IMG/VR virus record: IMGVR_UViG_3300035670_007385
Location: 1-24,954 of that record
Length of the DNA stretch: 24,954 bases
Reading direction: 5' to 3' (one strand)
Origin: a virus
Made by a program: the position numbers and the translations under genes. Below the pieces are notes generated by a model. The model saw only the letters and a program-made list of their open reading frames with translations. It was not told where the DNA came from and ran no database searches. Numbering within the stretch: the first letter of the stretch is position 1; every line of letters begins with the position of its first letter. Below are positions 13,605-20,957 of the stretch, piece by piece.

Positions 13605-15170
13605 ATGCCGCTGGAGTTCCGCTACCACGACCCGCAGGGCACCGACGAGCCGTCTGTCTGGGTGAGCCTCTCATCCAACGCGGTGCCGTTCGGCACGGTC
13701 CAGCTCTCGCAGGCCGCCGAACTCGGCGAGGCCGCCACGTCAGGGCTCGAAGTCGAGGACCCCGACGGCTCGTGGGACTTCGTCGGCCTCCGCGCGCTCA
13801 CGGTGTACGAGACCTCCGCGCCGTCGAACAACCAGGTGATCCTCCGCGGGCGCATCGGCGACCGGAGCGTATCGCGCGGCGACTCGGAGCTGACGGGCGC
13901 GGCCCGCAAGTGGTCGATGGACTTGGTCGATTACAACTACCACCTCGGCAAGCGCATCCACGTCGATGCCGACGCGAACCGCCCCGCCGAGACGGCGGGC
14001 GACCGGCTGCGGTGGCTGCTCTCGGCCGCGGCACACATCTCGCTCCATGACCACGGCCACGTCACCTATCCGACGCAGAGCGTGGACGCCACCGACTACC
14101 GCGGGCAGCGCCCGCTCGACCTTCTGGCCGACTGTGCCGTCGAGGGCGGCTACAACTTCTGGTGCGAGTGGAACGAGGCGCATAACTGCTCCGAGCTGTT
14201 CTTTATGCACCCGGGCGAGTCGGATTACTTCGCCGGGATCTCCATCTCGAACGTGCTCGCTGACATCGATGACGAGACCACCTTCGCGCCCGACGGCGAT
14301 GCGCGCCTGACCCGCTCGGCGGGTCGCATCGCGTTCGGCGTCTATCTCCCGTACTCGGGCGGCTCGGTGTACGTCCGCAATACGACCACGCGCGACCAGT
14401 TCACCGACATTGACCAGGCGGCGCCGATGTCGAACGTCAAGACGGCCGCTCGGGCTACCCGGGTCGCCAACAAGTTCCTCGCTGACCACGACACCGAAGA
14501 GGACAAGATCACCTGCTCGATCTGGCTCCCGGCAGCGATGGTCAACGACATCCGCCCCGGCCAACTCGTATCCGTCAAGTTCTCTCACTTCCCGGGCTAC
14601 GAGTCTGCGGTGTATATGCGCGTGACGCGCAGGACGGTCGCGCAGGAAGCCACGTCGGGCTCCTACGTCGGGTATGACGAGAACGCGGACGCGCGCTACC
14701 GCGTTGACCTCGAACTCTCGGAGGCGACCGACTACCCGATCGAGGAGACGACGCCAGCCGCCGGCTGCGGGCTTTCCGAATCCGACGCCTTCTACTGCTC
14801 GTATGTCTATGGTGACAACTCGACGTACAACAGCCAGACGAGCTACCCGGAGACGACCTTCTCGCTGGTGACGAACCAGCCCTATCGGCTGGTCGTGGTC
14901 GTGGACTCGGTGCTCCGCGGGCGCCCGACGGCCGCCACGGAGCTCTGGAGCCGGATGGAGTCCTATGGACCCACCGAGTCGTGGTCGCCCAACACCGGCG
15001 AGACGTGGATGTTCGACATGAATAACGCGATCTACGGGCCGGGGACGTACTACTCGGACTGGTACACGTGGCTGGGCGTCAGCGGCACGACGGGATACAT
15101 CGTGTCGCAGGTCACCGGGGCCGGCGGTCCCGCGAACATCCAGTACCACATCTGGGTGGAGTGCCAGTGA
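13605..15170 (+). CDS. Minor tail protein, probable distal tail / hub component
   Basis: A 521-aa protein starting at the base after the tape-measure stop. It has an N-terminal beta-rich region with VPFGTVQLSQAAELGE, EDPDGSWDFVGLRALTVYE and VILRGRIGDRSV. Such segments (small barrel describing an attached 'definition' domain) occur in tail-hub proteins that sit under the tape measure. Residues about 95-390 include DLVDYNYHLGKR, a GQRPLDLLADCAVEGGYNFW segment and RPGQLVSVKFSHFPGYES, all found in baseplate-hub folds. The C-terminal 130 residues are Tyr/Thr/Ser-rich. No separate Dit gene is seen, so Dit and hub functions may be merged here; that merging is inference. The stop overlaps the next GTG. 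Confidence 0.65.
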   Translation: MPLEFRYHDPQGTDEPSVWVSLSSNAVPFGTVQLSQAAELGEAATSGLEVEDPDGSWDFVGLRALTVYETSAPSNNQVILRGRIGDRSVSRGDSELTGAARKWSMDLVDYNYHLGKRIHVDADANRPAETAGDRLRWLLSAAAHISLHDHGHVTYPTQSVDATDYRGQRPLDLLADCAVEGGYNFWCEWNEAHNCSELFFMHPGESDYFAGISISNVLADIDDETTFAPDGDARLTRSAGRIAFGVYLPYSGGSVYVRNTTTRDQFTDIDQAAPMSNVKTAARATRVANKFLADHDTEEDKITCSIWLPAAMVNDIRPGQLVSVKFSHFPGYESAVYMRVTRRTVAQEATSGSYVGYDENADARYRVDLELSEATDYPIEETTPAAGCGLSESDAFYCSYVYGDNSTYNSQTSYPETTFSLVTNQPYRLVVVVDSVLRGRPTAATELWSRMESYGPTESWSPNTGETWMFDMNNAIYGPGTYYSDWYTWLGVSGTTGYIVSQVTGAGGPANIQYHIWVECQ

Positions 15171-17677
15171 GACCCACGGCCTTCGACGACCTCTATTCGC
15201 AGCAGCTCTCATTCGGCGGCACGCTGCTCGTGTCGTCCACCGGCTCGAACACGGCCACCACGGGCGGCGACATCGCGGGCGGCCCCGGTGACTACTCGGT
15301 CACGCGGTTGCGCTCCACGGTCTCGCTCGCGTCCAACCTCGCCACGGGCGTGTCGCTCGGCGATGTGCTGACCATCGTCCAGGCGAGCCCCGCCGTCGCC
15401 CAGTTCGCCACGCCGTCGAACGCGGCGGCCGTCAACGTGACGTACGACAACCTCGCGTCGGGAATGCTGGCGACCGAGGTTCAGTCGGCGATTGACGAAC
15501 TGTCCACCCTGCTCGGCTACGGTAGCGCCACCCTCGGGACGCTGACCGCGGGCGGATCGCCCGTGACGATCATCAACGACACATCGCACAACGGCTTCCC
15601 GGGCCTCGCGCGGCTCGACGCTGACCGAGTCATCGCCGTCTACCGCAAGGGCACGAGTCACCTCGAAAACGGGAAGATCTGCGCCAAGATCGGCACGCTT
15701 GCCGCCGACTACTCCAGCGTGTCTTCGTGGGGCGCTGAATATGACATCCTCGACGCCGCGGATGACCTGCGGCTTGAGGACGGCGTGTCGGTCATCGGCG
15801 GGCGCGTGGTCATCGTCGGGCGCCATTACGACGGCACCAAGAACATCGACCCGTTCATCCTCGTTTCGGACGACCTGGCCGCGGACCTGACGTCGTCCAC
15901 GACGTGGACGAGCTACGACATCACGATCACGGGCTACTCCTACACTGCCAACTGCAACGGGCGGATGCTCGCCCTCAGCGACGGGACGTACCTGATCGCC
16001 TACGTCGGCCAGGACACGGGACTCAACCGCGAGTCGGGCATCCTCATCTCGTCGAGCATGACCGACTGGAGCGCGCCGACGCAGGTCATCGTCGGCCCCG
16101 AGGGCGTGGGCGACCTCGCCGAGATCGACGTCGAGGAGCTGTCGGACGGCACGCTGCGGGCCAACCTCCGGCGCGAGGCGTCAGACGAGACGTACACCTC
16201 GACCTCGTCCGACATGGGCGCGACGTGGTCGGCGCCCGCCCTCGCCTATGACGGCACGGGCTTCCCGATGTTCCGCGAGCTGCTGTCGGGCTTCCTGCTG
16301 GCCGTCTACCGTGATGCCCCGGCGGGCGACAACGCTTGGCGCTACTCCGACGACCTCGGCGCGACCTGGAGCACCGAGACCATCCTCGACACGAACGGGG
16401 CGAGAAGCGAGTACGCCTCGCTGCTCCAGTTGACGCAGTCCAAGATCCTTGCCATCTACGGCGTCCAGATCACGGACGGCAACGCCGACATCTTCACGCA
16501 GGTCTTCACCGACTCGTCCCTGTTCGGCCCGTCGGAGACGCTCAACGAACTGTCCGACGTGAGCGTGCCGACACCGAGCGACGGCGATGCGCTGATCTGG
16601 GACAGCGGCACATCCCTGTGGATCGCAGCCTCGCCCGCCCCGGCCGTCGGGTCCAACAGCACGCACGTCCGCGAGACCTCAACCGCGGGTGCGTCCACCA
16701 CCCTGTTCAGCCCGTTCGACCACGCCCACGCGGGTATCGGCCAGATTACGGCCTCGTCCTCCAATACGCTCCAGCGGGGTACGGTCAACCTGCGGCCCGG
16801 GTCGAACGTGTCGTTCGGCCTGACCGACGCGGACGGCGACGGCGAGATGGACACGCTCACCGTCAACGCCACGGGCGGCGGTGGGGCCGGGACGGTGAGC
16901 GCCGGGTCCAACAGCAGCCACGTCGCGGAGGTTAGCTCGGCCGGCGCGTCCTCGACGCTGTGGAGCCCGTTCGACCACATCCACGCGGGCATCGCACAGG
17001 TCACCTCGTCCTCGTCGAACACGCTCCAGCGCGGCACCGTCAACCTTCGCGCAGGCACTAACGTCGGGCTAACGGCCTCCGACACCGATGGCGACGGCGA
17101 ACTCGACACGGTCACCATCTCGGCATCGGCTGCCGGCGGCGCGGCTGCCTTCGCGTTCACGGGCTTCGTCCTCCAGGCGTTCCCGTTCGGGTTCAGCCCG
17201 GGCGTCGGCGACACGGGCGGCAGCACGGTCAACGACGCATGGGCCAACCCGTACCAGATCCCGGGCGTGATGTACGTCCGGTCGCTGCGGATCAAATGCA
17301 CGGCGAGCGCGGCGGGCACCGTCCAGTGGGGCCTCTTCGACTACTCGACCAGCGCGACCGCAGCGACCAAGGTCGTCGGCGGCGCGGCGGCGCTGGGCTC
17401 GACGGGCTGGGTGGACATCGACGCCACCAGCGCCCCGGTGCGCGTCGAACCCGGCAACTACCTCATGGTGCTCAAGTTGCCGGCTGCCAACTCACCCACC
17501 ATCGCCTTCGCGCTCTATACGGGCACCATCGGCCCGGGCGCGGCGCGACGGTATCCAAGCTACACCTGGGACGACACGCCCGACTTCACGTCAGGCAGTT
17601 GGGCGGCCAACCCGTACGCCATCAAGGCCGTGCTCGTCGGTGACATGGACGCGAGCGGGCAGGAGTGGGCGCCGTAG
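15167..17677 (+). CDS. Tail fibre / receptor-binding protein with sialidase-like propeller
   Basis: An 836-aa protein, GTG 15167 in a GTGA overlap. The order is: an N-terminal attachment region, then a YDNLASGMLATEVQSAIDEL segment near 91-110 common in tail fibres. A beta-propeller region follows (about 135-455) with two clear Asp-boxes, SSDMGATW near 347 and SDDLGATW near 394, plus weaker ones. Then comes the DVSVPTPSDGDALIWD linker found in many fibres. Two 85-residue tandem repeats (495-664) each contain a DxDGDG-x2-D motif, possibly calcium-binding. A C-terminal beta-sandwich follows. The propeller resembles BNR/sialidase domains, which bind or cut glycans; I could not confirm the catalytic Arg triad, Tyr and Glu, so enzyme activity is open. 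It is the last gene before the terminator. Confidence 0.8.
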   Translation: MRPTAFDDLYSQQLSFGGTLLVSSTGSNTATTGGDIAGGPGDYSVTRLRSTVSLASNLATGVSLGDVLTIVQASPAVAQFATPSNAAAVNVTYDNLASGMLATEVQSAIDELSTLLGYGSATLGTLTAGGSPVTIINDTSHNGFPGLARLDADRVIAVYRKGTSHLENGKICAKIGTLAADYSSVSSWGAEYDILDAADDLRLEDGVSVIGGRVVIVGRHYDGTKNIDPFILVSDDLAADLTSSTTWTSYDITITGYSYTANCNGRMLALSDGTYLIAYVGQDTGLNRESGILISSSMTDWSAPTQVIVGPEGVGDLAEIDVEELSDGTLRANLRREASDETYTSTSSDMGATWSAPALAYDGTGFPMFRELLSGFLLAVYRDAPAGDNAWRYSDDLGATWSTETILDTNGARSEYASLLQLTQSKILAIYGVQITDGNADIFTQVFTDSSLFGPSETLNELSDVSVPTPSDGDALIWDSGTSLWIAASPAPAVGSNSTHVRETSTAGASTTLFSPFDHAHAGIGQITASSSNTLQRGTVNLRPGSNVSFGLTDADGDGEMDTLTVNATGGGGAGTVSAGSNSSHVAEVSSAGASSTLWSPFDHIHAGIAQVTSSSSNTLQRGTVNLRAGTNVGLTASDTDGDGELDTVTISASAAGGAAAFAFTGFVLQAFPFGFSPGVGDTGGSTVNDAWANPYQIPGVMYVRSLRIKCTASAAGTVQWGLFDYSTSATAATKVVGGAAALGSTGWVDIDATSAPVRVEPGNYLMVLKLPAANSPTIAFALYTGTIGPGAARRYPSYTWDDTPDFTSGSWAANPYAIKAVLVGDMDASGQEWAP
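16651..17160 (+). repeat. Tandem 255-bp repeat in the tail-fibre gene
   Basis: Two diverged copies start at 16651 and 16906 (period 255 bp, 85 codons). Shared parts are GSNS-HV, STLxSPFDHxHAGI, SSSNTLQRGTVNLR-G-NV, and DxDGDGExDT. The units are linked by a Gly-rich spacer. Copy-number change at such a repeat could alter fibre length. Confidence 0.8.
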
Positions 17678-17695
17678 CACGCTGAGACCAGACTG

Positions 17696-17723
17696 GCCCC
17701 CGGCTTCGGCCGGGGGCTTCTTT
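17696..17723 (+). terminator. Strong rho-independent terminator after the tail fibre gene
   Basis: A perfect 9-bp stem, GCCCCCGGC / GCCGGGGGC, closes on a TTCG loop with a C-G closing pair, an exceptionally stable combination. The tract TTCTTT follows. It lies 18 nt after the fibre stop codon, closing the late module. Confidence 0.92.
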
Positions 17724-17743
17724 GGCGTGTCCGAAAGTACCAC

Positions 17744-17773
17744 TTGACACAGCGTACGCGATGCGCGCATATT
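17744..17773 (+). promoter_or_regulatory. Early-module promoter, leaderless
   Basis: A perfect -35 TTGACA (17744-17749) and a -10 CATATT (17768-17773, 4/6 to TATAAT) are separated by 18 bp. The -10 ends 7 nt before the ATG at 17781, so the transcript would start at or right beside the start codon. No ribosome binding site precedes the ATG, which fits. It lies just after the late terminator, so it should drive the early genes to the right. Confidence 0.7.
17752..17770 (+). promoter_or_regulatory. Two palindromes in the promoter spacer, candidate operators
   Basis: GCGTACGC (17752-17759) and ATGCGCGCAT (17761-17770) are perfect palindromes of 8 and 10 bp, one base apart, filling the space between -35 and -10 and overlapping the -10. 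A protein bound here would block the polymerase. The excisionase-like protein encoded next is the obvious candidate, giving autorepression; this is inference. Confidence 0.5.
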
Positions 17774-17780
17774 TACGGGC

Positions 17781-17969
17781 ATGACAGTATCGGAAGCAGC
17801 GGCGGCGCTCGGGGTCAGGCCCTCGACGCTCCGTCACCAGATCAAGAACCGCAAGCTGCGGGCGCACAAGATGGGCTCGACGTGGTATGTATCGCCGCTG
17901 GAGGTAGAGCGGTATCGCGCCGAGTCGCTGGGGCGGTTCGCCTCGAGGGAGGATGCTCGTGTCGGATGA
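17781..17969 (+). CDS. Excisionase/MerR-like small DNA-binding protein
   Basis: A 62-aa protein with the compact winged helix-turn-helix of the excisionase (HTH_17) family: VSEAAAALGVRPSTLRHQIKNRKLRAHK then STWYVSPLEVERYR. The 'S-EAA--LGV---T---I--G/RKL-A-K-G--W-V--LEVERY' pattern is characteristic. Such proteins bind DNA as repressors, activators or recombination directionality factors. No integrase is visible, so a transcription regulator of the early operon is more likely here. It has no Shine-Dalgarno and a promoter ending 7 nt upstream, so it should be translated leaderless. As first gene of the early module it could bind the two palindromes in its own promoter. Confidence 0.8.
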   Translation: MTVSEAAAALGVRPSTLRHQIKNRKLRAHKMGSTWYVSPLEVERYRAESLGRFASREDARVG

Positions 17970-18078
17970 GTACCAGGTGATCGCCGGAGCCGCGGCTCTG
18001 CTGTTCCTCGCCCTCGCTGCGGCGATGGCGGTGACGGGCGGGCTCGCACAACTGGTCATGGCGCGGCTGTTCGCGTAA
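17959..18078 (+). CDS. 39-aa single-pass membrane protein
   Basis: A strong GGGAGG (17947-17952) lies 6 nt before GTG 17959; an in-frame ATG at 17953 touches the ribosome binding site and is less likely. The product starts SDEYQV and then has about 28 nonpolar residues (VIAGAAALLFLALAAAMAV and on), ending in a short MARLFA tail. It is one predicted transmembrane helix with a short acidic N-terminus. It overlaps the excisionase-like gene by 11 bp. Such small early membrane proteins of phages often act on host membrane functions or superinfection; a holin is possible but no endolysin is near. Function unknown. Confidence 0.6.
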   Translation: MSDEYQVIAGAAALLFLALAAAMAVTGGLAQLVMARLFA

Positions 18079-18106
18079 ACGAGATCGCACCGAGGGAGAC
18101 GGGACG

Positions 18107-18313
18107 ATGTACCGAGTCATCAGGAAGGCACACAAGCGGGCGGGGCGCCGGTTCAAGAAGGCGATGGCTGCCGGCGTGGCCGTGGACGGGCGGGCGCCCG
18201 AGACGCGGCTCTGGCAGGAGGCCGAGCGGCTGCTCGACCGGCTGGAGTGGGCGCAGAGGCGCGCCCGGTTCGACGAGTACCAGATGCGCGACCTGGAAGA
18301 GGTCGAGCGATGA
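18107..18313 (+). CDS. Small basic helical protein, unknown
   Basis: A 68-aa protein with GAGGGAGA just upstream of ATG 18107. The N-terminal half is strongly basic (KAHKRAGRRFKKA). The C-terminal half is an amphipathic, probably helical stretch (RLWQEAERLLDRLEWAQRRARF) ending in acidic residues. No recognised family. The basic half could contact nucleic acid and the helical half could pair. Its stop overlaps the next ATG (ATGA), so it is part of the early operon. Confidence 0.6.
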   Translation: MYRVIRKAHKRAGRRFKKAMAAGVAVDGRAPETRLWQEAERLLDRLEWAQRRARFDEYQMRDLEEVER

Positions 18314-18597
18314 GCCAGACGCAGGACGTGCTCGCGCTGCTCCGCACCCGGGGCACCGTCGGCCTGACCTCGCTGGAGGCGCTGCGCTACGTCGGGTCCT
18401 CCCGGCTGGCCGCGCGCATCTACGAGCTGCGCCGGTCGGGCTACGTCATCGATGAGCAGTCGGAGCGCACGCCCAAGGGCGCGCGGGTGAGCCGCTACAT
18501 CCTCCGCGAGACCTGCCGCGTGTGCGGGAGCCATCACCACGTCTTCTGCAACCGGATCACCGAGTCCGAGCAGCGGGCGCTGTGGGGCGATAAGTGA
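18310..18597 (+). CDS. Winged-helix protein with C-terminal zinc-finger motif
   Basis: A 95-aa protein, ATG 18310 in an ATGA overlap. Residues 4-50 match the helix-turn-helix domain found in many phage proteins: DVLALLRTRGTVGLTSLEALRYVGSS then RLAARIYELRRSGYVI, where the last helix and following strand form the wing. The C-terminus has C69-x2-C72 with H75-H77 and C80, a small zinc-binding candidate. The domain usually reads DNA. It stands directly before the nuclease/annealase pair and is coupled to them, so a regulator or a DNA-binding partner of early replication genes is likely. Confidence 0.7.
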   Translation: MSQTQDVLALLRTRGTVGLTSLEALRYVGSSRLAARIYELRRSGYVIDEQSERTPKGARVSRYILRETCRVCGSHHHVFCNRITESEQRALWGDK

Positions 18598-19391
18598 CCG
18601 GGCTCGTCGTGCGCGACGACCTGTCCACCAGGACCGCGCTCTCGAAGTCCACCCTGACCGGGTTCGATGCCTGCCCGACCAAGGCATGGCACGACATCCA
18701 CCATCGCCGCCCGCTCATCCCGGCCGAGAACATCACCTTCGGCTCGTCGGTGGACGCGGCGGTGGAAGCCGCCATCAAGTACCTCCGCGCCGAGCAGCCG
18801 GTTGACCTCGCGGTCTGCATGGCGGCGGCGCACGAGCCCATCGCCCGCGACGGGACCGACGTGGACCCGCTCGAGGTCGAGGGCGCGCTCGACCGCTGGA
18901 TGGTCACCATCGCGCCCGCCTATGACTTCCGGTTCGCCTCGGTCCAGCAGCGCATCAGCGGCGAGATCGAGGGGCTCGGGCCCGTGGACGGGCACCCGGA
19001 CGTGGTGCTCGGCGACGGCCGCATCTGGGACGTCAAGACCAGCAAGCGCCCGAAGAAGGAACAGGCGACGGTCGAGCTGGCGTTCTACGCGCTCATCGGG
19101 CGCGAGTGCGCGGGGCTCGCCGTGCCGTCGGTCGGCTACTGGACGTACGTCCGCACGCAGCGCCCGTACTGGCAGACCGTGGAGTTCACGGTCACCGACG
19201 CGCTGCTGGACTGGGCCGTCGAGAAGGGCGCCGCCTACGTCCGCGCCAAGAACAGCGACGAGATGTTGAACCGGGGCCAGGCGACCCCGGTGAATTGGTC
19301 GATGTCGGCCGGCCCGAAATACGGCTGCTCGACGTGCCAGTACACGGACATCTGCCGCATTCGAGAGGGGTCGAACGATGACGCAGCTTGA
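18594..19391 (+). CDS. Cas4/RecB-like PD-(D/E)XK exonuclease with Fe-S cysteines
   Basis: A 265-aa nuclease, GTG 18594 in a GTGA overlap. The core is HPD136-VVLGDGRIW-D146-V-K148-T, the PD-(D/E)XK active site, followed by a QATVELAFYAL helix, the QhxxY-like motif of RecB nucleases. A Cys27 near the N-terminus and C245-x2-C248-x5-C254 near the C-terminus are placed like the four cysteines that hold the iron-sulfur cluster of Cas4/AddB nucleases. Such enzymes resect DNA ends to give single strands. The very next gene is a Rad52-like annealing protein, so the pair resembles the lambda exonuclease and annealase arrangement: one makes single strands, the other anneals them. The two genes overlap by 14 bp. 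Confidence 0.85.
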   Translation: MTGLVVRDDLSTRTALSKSTLTGFDACPTKAWHDIHHRRPLIPAENITFGSSVDAAVEAAIKYLRAEQPVDLAVCMAAAHEPIARDGTDVDPLEVEGALDRWMVTIAPAYDFRFASVQQRISGEIEGLGPVDGHPDVVLGDGRIWDVKTSKRPKKEQATVELAFYALIGRECAGLAVPSVGYWTYVRTQRPYWQTVEFTVTDALLDWAVEKGAAYVRAKNSDEMLNRGQATPVNWSMSAGPKYGCSTCQYTDICRIREGSNDDAA

Positions 19392-20139
19392 GGCACTCAC
19401 TCGGCCATTTTCGCCGGATGAGATCCAATACCGGCCGGGGTCCGCGCTCTACGATCACAAGGACGCCTGTCAGGGGCCGCGATGCCGCGAGACGCACGAC
19501 CCTCGCAAGCACATGCAGCTCGCGTTTGTCGAGGACGAGGCGGTCATGGACCGGCTCGACACGGCGGTTGGGATCGGTCACTGGTCTGTGCTTGTCGATC
19601 CCGTCGCGGACGGCGTCGTCAAGGTCAGGCTCGGCATCGAACTCGACGGCCAGTGGACCTGGTACGAGGACTTCGGCTACGCGAACCGCACAGGTGGCGA
19701 AGTCCTCAAGGAAGCCGTGACGGACGGCATCCGTCGGTGCGGACGCTATCTCGGCATCGCGCGCGACCTCTATCGCAAGCAGGACCGTCCGGGGTCCGCC
19801 CACAAGTCAACGGCCGGGACTCCGGCCACAGGGGCGGCGGGGCGTTCTCCCCGTCCTGCCGCCCCGACCATCCCGCCCGAGCCCGACGACCTCGCGGAGA
19901 CGTTCCACGCGCCCGCCACAGCCACGGAGAGCCACGCGGGCGCCACGTCCGATGAAACCACGCGCGCCCGTTCGGGCGGCGCGTCCATGACCACCAAGGA
20001 GGTCCTGACCGCCGCCGACAACGTCGGCATCAGCAGCAAGGTCGTGGGTGACGCGGCGCAGCGGCTCTGGGGCACCCGGATGCTCAACAACCTCGACGGC
20101 GAGCAGCGCGCGGTCGTGTGGGCCGAGGTGCAGCGGTGA
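19378..20139 (+). CDS. Rad52-like single-strand annealing protein with zinc-knuckle insertion
   Basis: A 253-aa protein. Residues 46-135 fit the Rad52/Rad22/DdrA fold: MDRLDTAVGIGHWSVLVDPV, then VKVRLGIELDGQWTWYEDFGYAN, then GGEVLKEAVTDGIRRCGRYLGIARDLY, where 'K-A-TD--KR----G----LY' is the family signature. Between the N-terminal PF-P-EI-YR-G strand and this core lies C31-x4-C36-x3-H40-x4-H45, a likely zinc knuckle absent from typical members. A Pro/Ala/Thr-rich linker (about 138-205) leads to a C-terminal 45-residue helical part (TTKEVLTAADNVGISSKVVGDAA). It anneals single strands in recombination, working with the upstream nuclease. Overlaps on both sides couple its translation. Confidence 0.8.
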   Translation: MTQLEALTRPFSPDEIQYRPGSALYDHKDACQGPRCRETHDPRKHMQLAFVEDEAVMDRLDTAVGIGHWSVLVDPVADGVVKVRLGIELDGQWTWYEDFGYANRTGGEVLKEAVTDGIRRCGRYLGIARDLYRKQDRPGSAHKSTAGTPATGAAGRSPRPAAPTIPPEPDDLAETFHAPATATESHAGATSDETTRARSGGASMTTKEVLTAADNVGISSKVVGDAAQRLWGTRMLNNLDGEQRAVVWAEVQR

Positions 20140-20222
20140 CCGAGTTCCTGCTCTTCATCGCCCTGTTCATCGCGGTCATGGTCGTCTCGCTCTCGCTCGA
20201 CTCGCGGGACCGGCGGCGGTGA
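20136..20222 (+). CDS. 28-aa single-pass membrane microprotein
   Basis: GTG 20136 overlaps the annealase stop, and its TGA overlaps the next GTG (20219-20222), so it fills an 80-bp gap exactly. The product is about 19 hydrophobic residues (FLLFIALFIAVMVVSLSL) followed by a basic/acidic tail, DSRDRRR, a textbook single transmembrane helix with positive-inside end. Unknown family. The double coupling is the main argument that it is real. A membrane peptide inside a recombination operon is unusual. Confidence 0.55.
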   Translation: MTEFLLFIALFIAVMVVSLSLDSRDRRR

Positions 20223-20557
20223 CCGGCGTCCGCTGGACCGGGGAGGGCTTCGAGGGCCGCTGCGACGCCTGCTGCGAGTGGCTGCCCCTGGAGCCCGACT
20301 CCCGCGACGACTTCTGGCCCTGCAAGGGCCGCGGGCTCCGCATCTGCCGCGCCTGCGACCGGCTCAAGGCCAACGGCAGGGTGAAGGCGCTGCGCGAGAG
20401 CCCGGAGTACCGGGCGCGCGAACTCGCCTACACCCGCGCATACTTCGAGAGCCTCTCGCCCGAGGAGCGCCGCGCGCTGCGGCGCACCGACACGGCACGG
20501 CTCGACAAGCGCCGCGCCTACCAGCGCGAGTACATGAAGCGGAGGAGGGCCGCGTGA
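20219..20557 (+). CDS. Zinc-ribbon protein with basic C-terminal helix
   Basis: A 112-aa protein, GTG 20219 in a GTGA overlap. C15-x2-C18 and C43-x2-C46 (with further Cys at 19 and 35) form one zinc ribbon over residues 12-50. The rest is a charged, mostly helical region with FESLSPEERRALRR and a strongly basic end (RRAYQREYMKRRR). Similar small zinc-ribbon proteins with a long basic helix occur in phage early operons, perhaps as DNA- or RNA-binding factors; the specific role is not known. Its stop overlaps the next GTG. Confidence 0.65.
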   Translation: MTGVRWTGEGFEGRCDACCEWLPLEPDSRDDFWPCKGRGLRICRACDRLKANGRVKALRESPEYRARELAYTRAYFESLSPEERRALRRTDTARLDKRRAYQREYMKRRRAA

Positions 20558-20718
20558 GCGAGGGACAGGAACCCGAGGAAACGGCGCGCGAGGCGCTCGA
20601 CCGCATGATCGCCCTGCCGTACGAGGAACTCGAAGCCGCCATCGACGACGGTCGGTTCGAGGAAGCCCGACAGGCCTACATCCGCGAGCAGCGGGCGTGG
20701 CGGCGGGTCGAGGAATGA
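20554..20718 (+). CDS. Small acidic helical protein, unknown
   Basis: A 54-aa protein, GTG 20554 in a GTGA overlap, with GGAGGAGG about 9 nt upstream. The sequence is highly charged and helical: EETAREALDRMIALPYEELEAAIDDGRFEEAR. The pattern of a short helix, a turn (LPYEELE) and a second helix may form a helical hairpin. No family recognised. It ends in an ATGA overlap with the next gene. It may be an interaction partner for a neighbouring DNA enzyme. Confidence 0.6.
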   Translation: MSEGQEPEETAREALDRMIALPYEELEAAIDDGRFEEARQAYIREQRAWRRVEE

Positions 20719-20957
20719 TCCGCCTGCCCGGAGTCTGCATCGTCTGCCGCCAGCCGGTCGTCTGGACCGGGAAGCGGTGGGAGGAGTCGCCGCGCGGTCG
20801 CGGCATGGGCCGGCGCCACGCCTGCCCGGACGACCGGAAGGTGTGCGGCGCATGGATGCCGAACGCCCGAGAGCGGTGCGCCCGTGGCCCCGGTCACGGG
20901 TACGAGCACCGGACCGCCTACGCGCTGGAGAACGCGCGCCGACGGTGGGCGGCATGA
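20715..20957 (+). CDS. Small protein with two zinc-binding motifs
   Basis: An 80-aa protein, ATG 20715 in an ATGA overlap. The first site is C8-x2-C11 with H35-x-C37. The second is C44 with C55, H61 and H65 (C-x10-C-x5-H-x3-H), a pattern I associate with short zinc proteins of phages. Between them is a Trp/Lys/Arg-rich stretch (WTGKRWEESPRGRG). Nucleic-acid binding is plausible but not shown. The stop overlaps the HNH gene that follows. Confidence 0.65.
   Translation: MIRLPGVCIVCRQPVVWTGKRWEESPRGRGMGRRHACPDDRKVCGAWMPNARERCARGPGHGYEHRTAYALENARRRWAA

Noticed and set aside
13740-15212. 490-codon open frame on the minus strand over the tail hub gene
   Set aside because: Same reason: Arg/Val/His-rich, no motif, and the + strand gene fits tail order.
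17727-17750. GTGTC ... GACAC inverted repeat around the -35
   Set aside because: Only 5-bp arms with a 14-nt gap, so chance is likely. The two perfect palindromes nearby are better operator candidates.
17959-18078. Holin
   Set aside because: A single-helix small protein could be one, but no endolysin or second lysis gene is in the window and the gene lies in the early operon.
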